From NCBI RefSeq assembly GCF_016702655.1, contig NZ_JADJDO010000040.1:186001-250000 (forward strand): a stretch of DNA of 64,000 bases, in the 5' to 3' direction. A program made the position numbers and the translations under genes. Origin of the DNA: Ideonella sp. (GTDB lineage: Bacteria > Pseudomonadota > Gammaproteobacteria > Burkholderiales > Burkholderiaceae_C). This document shows positions 26,187 through 32,687 of this stretch, in pieces (the stretch's first letter is position 1; every line of letters begins with the position of its first letter). The notes beneath the pieces are model-generated. The model made no database searches. It was not told where the DNA came from and was given only the letters and a program-made list of their open reading frames with translations.

Positions 26187-26513
26187 TCAGAACGGCAGCT
26201 TCATGCCCGGCGGCAACGGCATCCCGGCGGTGAGCTTGCCCATCTTCTCGGCCGAGACGGTCTCGGCGCGCCGCACCGCGTCGTTGAAGGCCGCGGCGAC
26301 CAGGTCTTCGAGCATGTCCTTGTCGTCGGCGAGCAGGCTCGGATCGATGCTGACGCGACGCACATCGTTCTTGCACGTCATCGTGACTTTCACGAGGCCC
26401 GCGCCCGACTGGCCCTCGACCTCAACCGTTGCCAGTTCCTCCTGGGCGCGCTTCAAGTTGTCCTGCATGGCCTGGGCCTGCTTCATCAGGCCGGCGAGTT
26501 GACCCTTCATCAT
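26187..26513 (-). CDS. ybaB: YbaB/EbfC nucleoid-associated protein
   Basis: The 108-residue DNA-binding protein has the family core MMKGQLAGLMKQAQAMQDNL and the conserved C-terminal KMGKLTAGMPLPPGMKLPF. It lies 19 bp downstream of dnaX and 22 bp upstream of recR. Confidence 0.96.
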   Translation of the reverse strand: MMKGQLAGLMKQAQAMQDNLKRAQEELATVEVEGQSGAGLVKVTMTCKNDVRRVSIDPSLLADDKDMLEDLVAAAFNDAVRRAETVSAEKMGKLTAGMPLPPGMKLPF

Positions 26514-26532
26514 CGGGAATGCTCCTTGGATT

Positions 26533-28245
26533 TCAATGCGGTTTGATCGATCCGGGGACGATGCGCGCAGTGCCGTACTGCTGCATCAGCGTCTGCACCA
26601 GCGGATCCTGGCGGATGACCTGCTCGGCTTCCTGCTGGCGGCGCTCGCGCGCAGCGGCTTCGCGCCGCGCCGGCGTGTCGTCGGTCGCGCCGATCTCGAT
26701 CGCGAGCGTGACCGGCGCGCCGAGCAACGTGCGCAGCGCCGCCTGCAATCGATCATGCTGGGCGGGCGCGCGCAGCGACTCGCGCTCGACGCGCAACTGC
26801 CACGCATTGCCGTCGATGCCGACGCACTGGCTCTGCAATGCGAGCTCGCGCGCCAGCGCGGTCACGGCGCCCTGCTCGAGCAGCGCACGCACATGCGCTT
26901 CCCAGCGATCGCCGAGCGGTGTCGGGGCGAGCGTGGTGGCGGGTTGCGCCGCCGCAGCGCGCGCCAATGCAGCTGCGGGCGCGATGCTGATCGGGCCGCT
27001 GGCTTCGGCGGGCGATTCGTCGAGCCACGCTGGCGGCTCGCTGCTTGCAACGCGGTGCACGGCGGCAGGCGCGGGCCGTGCCGCAGATGCAGCCACCGGC
27101 GTCGGCTCCGGGCGCCTTGGCGCGGGCGCCTCGGGCCGGGCGTCGGCTGCGGGCGGAAAGGCGAGCCAGCGCAGCAGCACCATCACGAGGCCGCTGTATT
27201 CGTCGGGCGCGAGGCCGATCTCGTTGCGGCCGTGGAGCACGATGCTGTAGGCGAGCTGCGTTTCGTCGGGCGCCATGATCGCCGCGAGGCGAACCGCCTC
27301 GGGGGTCTGCGGATCCTGCGCATCGAGCGCCGCGGGAACGGCCTGGGCGAGCGCCATCTGCTGCAGCAGCGTCGCCATCTCTTCCAGCGTCGCCGCGGCC
27401 GAGAGCCCGAGCGCGCGCAACGCATCGACACCGGCCACGAGTTCGGCGCCGTCACGCCGCGCCAGCGCGTCCACGAGGCGCAGCGCGTGGCCGCGATCGA
27501 CGGCGCCAAGCATCTGGCGCACGCCGGCTTCGTCGAGGCGCCCGGCGCCATGCGCGATCGCCTGGTCGGCCAGCGAGAGCGCGTCGCGCATCGAGCCGTG
27601 CGCCGCGCGCGCGATCAGTCGCAGCGCCGCGGCGTCGGCGGCGATGCCCTCCTCGGCGAGCACATGCGTCAGGTGCGCCTGCACCGTCGCCGGCGCCATC
27701 GGCCGCAGGTTGAACTGCAGGCAACGCGACAGCACGGTCGCGGGGATCTTCTGCGGGTCGGTGGTCGCGAGAACGAACTTCAGGTACTCGGGCGGCTCCT
27801 CGAGCGTCTTGAGCATGGCGTTGAAGGCATGCGTCGTCAGCATGTGCACTTCGTCGATCATGTAGACCTTGAAGCGCCCGACGACCGGCTTGTAAACCGC
27901 CTGGTCGAGCAATTGGGTGATCTCCTCGACGCCGCGGTTGGACGCGGCATCGAGTTCGAGGTAATCGACGAAGCGGCCGCTGTCGATGTCGGTGCAGGCC
28001 GCGCAGACGCCGCAGGGCCTCGGCGTAATTCCCCCCTGCCCGTCGGCGCCGGTGCAGTTGAGCGCCTTGGCGAGGATGCGCGAGACCGTTGTCTTGCCGA
28101 CGCCGCGCGTGCCGGTGAAGAGGTAGGCATGGTGCAGCCGCTGCCCGGCGAGCGCATTGGCGAGCGCCTGAACCACATGCTCCTGCCCGACGAGCGCGTC
28201 GAAATCGCGCGGGCGGTACTTGCGGGCGAGCACGAGGTAACTCAT
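26533..28245 (-). CDS. dnaX: DNA polymerase III subunits gamma and tau
   Basis: The clamp-loader ATPase, 570 residues. Walker A is GTRGVGKTT (residues 45-53), with a zinc site CTGADGQGG...CGVCAAC, Walker B YMIDEVHML and the arginine-finger motif VLSRCLQF. The Pro/Ala-rich tau linker starts near residue 370. The start chosen (28245) gives MSYLVLARKYRPRDF; a longer frame upstream is open only because it runs through repeats. A micro-ORF stop lies 2 nt before this ATG. I see no obvious A-run for gamma frameshifting. Confidence 0.96.
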   Translation of the reverse strand: MSYLVLARKYRPRDFDALVGQEHVVQALANALAGQRLHHAYLFTGTRGVGKTTVSRILAKALNCTGADGQGGITPRPCGVCAACTDIDSGRFVDYLELDAASNRGVEEITQLLDQAVYKPVVGRFKVYMIDEVHMLTTHAFNAMLKTLEEPPEYLKFVLATTDPQKIPATVLSRCLQFNLRPMAPATVQAHLTHVLAEEGIAADAAALRLIARAAHGSMRDALSLADQAIAHGAGRLDEAGVRQMLGAVDRGHALRLVDALARRDGAELVAGVDALRALGLSAAATLEEMATLLQQMALAQAVPAALDAQDPQTPEAVRLAAIMAPDETQLAYSIVLHGRNEIGLAPDEYSGLVMVLLRWLAFPPAADARPEAPAPRRPEPTPVAASAARPAPAAVHRVASSEPPAWLDESPAEASGPISIAPAAALARAAAAQPATTLAPTPLGDRWEAHVRALLEQGAVTALARELALQSQCVGIDGNAWQLRVERESLRAPAQHDRLQAALRTLLGAPVTLAIEIGATDDTPARREAAARERRQQEAEQVIRQDPLVQTLMQQYGTARIVPGSIKPH

Positions 28246-28247
28246 CT

Positions 28248-28421
28248 TCAGTCCGGCGCCGGGCCGCCCCAAGCCGGACTGCGCCCCCTCGGGGGGCAGC
28301 GCAGGAGCGAAGCGACAAGCGTGGGGGCCGTCATCCAGTCCGGCGCCGGGCCGCCCCAAGCCGGACTGCGCCCCCTCGGGGGGCAGCGCAGGAGCGAAGC
28401 GACCAGCGGGGGGGGCGTCAT
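28248..28421 (-). CDS. micro-ORF made of repeat family A, upstream of dnaX
   Basis: Fifty-seven codons made of two in-frame repeat units, the second starting MTAPTLVASLLRCPPRGR. Its TGA (28250-28248) is 2 nt before the dnaX ATG (TGA-AG-ATG). The two units join without a stop because the element boundary keeps the frame. Translation is not shown. Confidence 0.3.
   Translation of the reverse strand: MTPPPLVASLLRCPPRGRSPAWGGPAPDWMTAPTLVASLLRCPPRGRSPAWGGPAPD
28250..28328. repeat. GC-rich dispersed repeat, family A copy 3
   Basis: Stem AGTCCGGC/GCCGGACT (28250-28257 and 28273-28280) with loop GCCGGGCCGCCCCAA, then GCCCCCTCGGGGGGC, GCAGGAGCGAAGCGACAAGC and GTGGGGGC. It abuts the dnaX start codon. 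Confidence 0.85.
28337..28416. repeat. GC-rich dispersed repeat, family A copy 4
   Basis: Nearly identical to copy 3, same orientation, stem 28337-28344 and 28360-28367. Its right end differs slightly (GACCAGCGGGGGGGG). Confidence 0.85.
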
Positions 28422-28423
28422 CC

Positions 28424-28525
28424 AGTCCGGCGGGCCGCCCTGCGGACTGCGCCCTCGGGGGCAGCGCAGGAAAGAGCGGGCCCCACCCGGGCCCCCCCTG
28501 GGCAGGAAGCGACAAGCGTGGGGCC
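28424..28525. repeat. decayed family A repeat, copy 5
   Basis: The stem-loop is shortened (AGTCCGGCGGGCCGCCCTG then CGGACT) and about 35 nt of unrelated C-rich sequence interrupts the right part near 28470-28505. It retains GAAGCGACAAGCGTGGGGC. Confidence 0.7.
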
Positions 28526-28532
28526 GTCATCC

Positions 28533-28621
28533 AGTCCGGCGCCGGGCCGCCCCAAGCCGGACTGCGCCCCCCCACTTCGGCCCTTGGGGCAGCGCCGGAG
28601 CGAAGCGACAAGCGTGGGGGC
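28533..28621. repeat. GC-rich dispersed repeat, family A copy 6
   Basis: Stem and loop identical to copy 3 (28533-28540 and 28556-28563). The central C-run/G-run module is altered to CCCCCCCACTTCGGCCCTTGG. Right end GCGAAGCGACAAGCGTGGGGG is intact. Confidence 0.8.
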
Positions 28622-28690
28622 TCTCATTGCTCGATTCTAAGAGCCGCCACTTCGCGTCGCCACTTCGCTGCGGCACCGAGATGCCTCGCC

Positions 28691-28696
28691 TACAAT
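28691..28696 (+). promoter_or_regulatory. -10 element of the SRP RNA gene
   Basis: TACAAT, seven nt before the predicted 5' end of the 4.5S RNA. No clear -35. Confidence 0.55.
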
Positions 28697-28703
28697 CTCC
28701 CTC

Positions 28704-28797
28704 GACGGGCCTCCCCGCATGGAAGCGCGGCCAACCGGGTCAGGTGGGGAACCAAGCAGCCCTAACCGTTGTGACCAGTGCCGGGGTCAGGCTCGTC
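28704..28797 (+). ncRNA. ffs: 4.5S signal recognition particle RNA
   Basis: The RNA guides membrane proteins to the translocon with Ffh. The terminal arms GACGGGCCT and AGGCTCGTC pair, and the apical domain reads GTCAGGT-GG-GGAA-CC-AAGCAGCC (28739-28761), i.e. the conserved GGAA tetraloop and AGCAGCC side of the Ffh site. Compared with the usual CC-GGAA-GG the closing pairs are swapped to GG-GGAA-CC, a compensatory change. Location beside dnaX matches other betaproteobacteria. End positions are approximate. Confidence 0.93.
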
Positions 28798-28915
28798 ACC
28801 TTCAGCACGCGGCCGTGGTCGGGACTGTCAAGCTAGGGGGATGCGCGCGTGCGACTCGGCACTTATGGTCGCTCCTCGCCGGCCTTCAGGCTGGCCGGCG
28901 CAATTGCACCGGGGG

Positions 28916-29809
28916 ATGGCATGGCCCGCACTCTGTCCTCACACTTCACGGCGCGCACAGCTGGCAGCGATGCTTCTTGCGGCACTCGCGGCGAGCGGCT
29001 GCTCGTCGTTGCGCGGCGTCCCGGCGCGCTATCAACCGACTGCGGCCATCGTCGAGTCGATCAAGCTCACCCCGGCTGATCTGGCCGAACTGCAGGCCGC
29101 AAGCGATGAAGCCGAGCGCAATCGGCTGCAGAACAAGGCATTGGCGGTCATCGACCTGAACTACCACCAGTTCGTGCGCGAACTCGTCGGCGACCGACAG
29201 GACATGTCGGCGGCCGCCGCAGGCATCGCGCTCGGCGCGGCCACGGCGGGCGCGTTCGTCGACAGCGTCGCGGCCAAGACCAACTACGCGCTGCTCGCGG
29301 CGACGGCGATCGGCGCCTTCGGGATCGTCGACCGCAACTACTACTACGAGAAGACAGTCCCCGCGCTCGTTGCCGCGATGGGCGCGGCGCGCGCCAACAT
29401 GCTGCTTCGCATCCGCAGCAGCCAGCGCGACCCGATCGATGTCTACAACGGGGTCGCGGCGCTGGCCGACTTGGAGGACTATTTCACCGCGGGCTCCATC
29501 CTCGCGGCGATCTCGGAAATCACGACGCGGGCCGATGGCGACAAGCAGGCGGCCCTCGACCAGGTGCGCGTGCTCGAGGTTCCAACCGACGCCGACATCG
29601 CGCTCCGGCGCAGCCTGAGCAGAGCCATTCTTGCCATCGACGAGCAGTCCTTGCCCAAGGGCAAGGCGGCGCTGGCCACGCTCAAGCAGGCCGAGACCCG
29701 CACCGTCAAGGAGACGCGGCTGGCGTTGCTGCGCATGATGCGTCCACCCACGCCCGAGCGGCTCAAGGCCGTGCAGGAAGCGCTCACGAGCGCCGGTCTG
29801 ATGCCGTAG
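28916..29809 (+). CDS. hypothetical lipoprotein, about 297 residues
   Basis: The start at 28916 gives MAWPALCPHTSRRAQLAAML followed by a hydrophobic segment and lipobox-like AASGC, so a lipoprotein signal is likely. The body is largely helical, with an Ala/Gly-rich hydrophobic stretch AAAAGIALGAATAGAFVDSV near residue 95 and a second at ALLAATAIGAFGIV. I recognise no family. Earlier in-frame ATGs exist (28841) but would add an unlikely extension. It shares direction and close spacing with the next gene. Confidence 0.75.
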   Translation: MAWPALCPHTSRRAQLAAMLLAALAASGCSSLRGVPARYQPTAAIVESIKLTPADLAELQAASDEAERNRLQNKALAVIDLNYHQFVRELVGDRQDMSAAAAGIALGAATAGAFVDSVAAKTNYALLAATAIGAFGIVDRNYYYEKTVPALVAAMGAARANMLLRIRSSQRDPIDVYNGVAALADLEDYFTAGSILAAISEITTRADGDKQAALDQVRVLEVPTDADIALRRSLSRAILAIDEQSLPKGKAALATLKQAETRTVKETRLALLRMMRPPTPERLKAVQEALTSAGLMP

Positions 29810-29823
29810 GAGGACTCTGTGCC

Positions 29824-30126
29824 ATGGGAACCTATCACGTCGAACTTGCGGGCGACCTGAACCTCAAGAAGCAGGCCAAGGCGATCGAAGGCGAGGAGGC
29901 ACTCGGGACGAAGTTCCTAGGGTCGAGGATCTGGGTCAACGCGAAGAACGCGCTGACCAACCTCGCCGAGTTCGAGGAACTCGACGAGGAGCCGGATCCG
30001 CCGCTCGGCACGCCGCTCCTGAAGAAGACGCTGGGCGGCGCCGACACCCCGGTCTGGTCGGGGCAGATGATCGTCGAAGGCAAGGCCGAGGCGCAGGTGT
30101 TCCTGGTGCGCGGCGCCGCGCCCTGA
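29824..30126 (+). CDS. hypothetical protein, 100 residues
   Basis: A small soluble protein (MGTYHVELAGDLNLKKQAK...) preceded by a strong ribosome-binding site GGAGG. It has an acidic middle (EFEELDEEPDPP) and a beta-rich end. No family recognised. It begins 14 bp after the lipoprotein gene, so the two are co-transcribed. The convergent kinase gene ends 23 bp away. Confidence 0.7.
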   Translation: MGTYHVELAGDLNLKKQAKAIEGEEALGTKFLGSRIWVNAKNALTNLAEFEELDEEPDPPLGTPLLKKTLGGADTPVWSGQMIVEGKAEAQVFLVRGAAP

Positions 30127-30149
30127 GCGCGGGGCTTCAGGGGAAAGCT

Positions 30150-32678
30150 TCAACCCTGCTGCCGGAACGCCATCACGGCCTGGTTGCGCAGCGTACGCAG
30201 CAGCGCGAGTTCCTTGTCGTCGAGCACGATCCCGCCCGCGCGCGCCATGTCGGCATAGATCAGCGCAAAGGGCGCGCCCTTGATCGCCAGCGGCAGCAAC
30301 AGGAAGGCTGGCGCTGCGACATGCTGCGTGAACCAGGCCGGCAGGCGCGCCGCGATGTGCGGCGCGGATGCATCGCTGATCAGCGTGTCGGCGGCCTTGG
30401 CACAAACAATGGCGAACAGATCGCTGCCGCCGCTGGCGGCAACGCGAAAGCGCGGCACGAGCGCCGTCGCGTCCTCGCCGAGGCCGAAGCGGCCGCTGAT
30501 CACATCGCTGCGCGGATCGCGCAGGCAGAACACCACGCGGCGCAAACCCAGCGCGCGCAGCATGGTCTCGAGGATCATGTGCAACACGTCTTTGAGCTTG
30601 AAGCTCTCGACCATTGCATTGGTGATGTCCTGGATGCCAGCGGCCATCATGCTGGCAGCCTGGGCGCGCCCTTGCGGGGGCGGATCCAGGCCCGCAGGTG
30701 GATCGAGCGGCAGTGTCAGGTCGAGCGCGTCCGAGCGCTCCCGGGGTTGGGCTGCGCCTGGCCCGCCCCCCGCGGAGGACAAGCCAGCCTCTGGCAGCCC
30801 GGCGTCTGCCGGGGAGGCGAGCGGTCGGCCGGCCGCCGCAGCGACGACGACGGTCGCTGTGTCCTGACCGGCAGGCGCTTCGAGCGCGGGTTGCGCCACG
30901 AGACTCGCCGGCAACGGCAGCCCCATCGCGCGCGCCAGATCGGCCAGGTGCTCGCGCGCCTTGGCGGCGCTGGCCTGCATGTCCTTGGCGCTGACGCCGA
31001 GCGAGCGCGCATAGCGCTCGGCCACCGCCACCATTGCAGCTGCGGAGCGTACCGGCTCGGCGATCATCAATGCCTGGGCAGCGTCGTTGGCGGCGAGCGT
31101 GACCCAACGCAGCCGATCGGCGGCCCGCACGGGTGCGGTGGCGGGCGGCTCGGCGCGTGGAATGCGCATCGCGCGCAGCAGCGTGTCGGGCAGCCCCCAG
31201 GAGCGCGCCACGCCCAGGCCCAGGTCCTCGTAGCTCATGCCGAGCGCCTGGATCGATGCCGCCTCTTCGGTCAGCGGCGGCATGCGTTCGGTCGTTGCCT
31301 GCTCGACCTGACGGGCCTCTTCCGGGAAGTAGAACTTGGTCAGGAGACGGCCGAGGTTCTGGAACAGCGCGCCGATGAAGGCTTCCTCGCCCTCGGCGTG
31401 GGTGCGCGCCAGCTCGCTCGCGAGCGTTCCGGCGAACAACCCGCGCAGGAACTCGGCCTTCAGATGATTGGCGTGCAGCTTGTCGTGCATGTGCTCGAGC
31501 AGCACCAGGCTGAGCGCCATGTTGCGGATGCCGGTGAACCCGACCAGCGACACCGCCCGCGAGATCGTGCTCACGCTGCCGCCGCCGGCCTGTGCGTAGT
31601 GGGCCGTGTTGACCATGCGCAACAGCTTGTTGGTCAGTGCCACGTCGTCGAGGATCGCAGCCGACAGGCTGGCGACGCTCTCGCGCTCCGAATTGGCGAC
31701 GCGCTGGATACGCGCCACCGCATCGGTCAGGGCCGGGAAGTCCGACTTGTGGCGCATCTTGCGCAGCAGGAAGTCGAGCGCACCCGACGCGCCGCCGCCC
31801 GGCTGGCCGCTGGCGTCCGCGGGCGGCGTGAGCCAGGCATGCAGACCGTCGCGGAATGCCGCAGCACTCTGCAGCCTCTGCGCGCCGTCGCGGGCGATCG
31901 CGCGCTGGAGCAGTGCGCGCAGCTGCGTGTCGACCTCGCCCGGCAGCGCCGCTGGCAGCGCGACTTCTTCGGTCGCAGCGCGATGGATGGCACGGTAGGG
32001 GTCGCGCTCGGCGATCAGCCGCTGCCCCGAGAGCATCTCGATCAGCATCAGTCCGGCCGAGAAGACATCCATCAGCGGCGAAGGCGGCTCGCCGCGCGCC
32101 GCCTCGGGTGACATGTAGCCCGGCGTGCCGACGATCGGATGCATCCCGGCGCTGCCCTTGCCGCCGGCGCCAGCACTGCGCGCGGCGATGCCGAAGTCCA
32201 TCACGCGCGCCCGTCCGCCGGCATCGACGAGGATGTTCGACGGCTTCAAGTCGCGATGGACCACCCCGGCAGCGTGCGCCGCCTGCAGCGCGTCGAGCAC
32301 GCCGATCATCATCGAGGCCGCTTCGCGTGCACCCGGCAGGGTGCTGCGCGCGCGCAGGGTCTCGGCCAGCGTGCGGCCTTCGACATACTCGAACACGAGG
32401 TAAGGTTGCGCGCCGTGCAGGTCGGCCTCGAAGACCGGTACGATGTTGGGATGGTTCAGGCGGCTGACGCTACGCGCCTCCTGCAGCCATTGCGTCGCCG
32501 TCGGGCCGGCGCTCGCCGACTCTGCGCCGGGGCGCATCAGCTTGACCGCCACCTCGCGGTCGAGTCGCGGGTCGTGTGCCAGCCAGACCGTCGCCTGCGC
32601 GCCCTGGCCGAGCACGCGCCGCAACGTGAAGCGACCGACGCTGGTCGCGGGAGCAAGGGCTTGTTCGTGTGCGGACAT
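30150..32678 (-). CDS. Ser/Thr protein kinase with HDOD and GAF domains
   Basis: The 842-residue protein has a Hanks-type kinase domain with all key residues: Gly-loop LGQGAQATVW, Lys46 in VAVK, HRDLKPSN (Asp143, Asn148) and DFG (161-163). A HDOD domain (about 310-500; SDFPALTDAVARIQRVANSE, then MVNTAHYAQAGG) and a C-terminal GAF-like domain (about 690-842) follow. HDOD domains act in regulatory signalling. No transmembrane helix is seen. It starts 9 bp after the stop of a paralogous pseudokinase-HDOD gene. Confidence 0.92.
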   Translation of the reverse strand: MSAHEQALAPATSVGRFTLRRVLGQGAQATVWLAHDPRLDREVAVKLMRPGAESASAGPTATQWLQEARSVSRLNHPNIVPVFEADLHGAQPYLVFEYVEGRTLAETLRARSTLPGAREAASMMIGVLDALQAAHAAGVVHRDLKPSNILVDAGGRARVMDFGIAARSAGAGGKGSAGMHPIVGTPGYMSPEAARGEPPSPLMDVFSAGLMLIEMLSGQRLIAERDPYRAIHRAATEEVALPAALPGEVDTQLRALLQRAIARDGAQRLQSAAAFRDGLHAWLTPPADASGQPGGGASGALDFLLRKMRHKSDFPALTDAVARIQRVANSERESVASLSAAILDDVALTNKLLRMVNTAHYAQAGGGSVSTISRAVSLVGFTGIRNMALSLVLLEHMHDKLHANHLKAEFLRGLFAGTLASELARTHAEGEEAFIGALFQNLGRLLTKFYFPEEARQVEQATTERMPPLTEEAASIQALGMSYEDLGLGVARSWGLPDTLLRAMRIPRAEPPATAPVRAADRLRWVTLAANDAAQALMIAEPVRSAAAMVAVAERYARSLGVSAKDMQASAAKAREHLADLARAMGLPLPASLVAQPALEAPAGQDTATVVVAAAAGRPLASPADAGLPEAGLSSAGGGPGAAQPRERSDALDLTLPLDPPAGLDPPPQGRAQAASMMAAGIQDITNAMVESFKLKDVLHMILETMLRALGLRRVVFCLRDPRSDVISGRFGLGEDATALVPRFRVAASGGSDLFAIVCAKAADTLISDASAPHIAARLPAWFTQHVAAPAFLLLPLAIKGAPFALIYADMARAGGIVLDDKELALLRTLRNQAVMAFRQQG

Positions 32679-32687
32679 GGGCTTGCT

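Noticed and set aside
28246..28611. 122-residue N-terminal extension of DnaX
   Set aside because: It is only repeat sequence read in frame; conserved DnaX begins MSYLVLARKYRPRDF at 28245.
28250..28621. CRISPR-like periodicity
   Set aside because: Units are about 80-100 bp and adjacent, without unique spacers of uniform length, and no cas genes are near.
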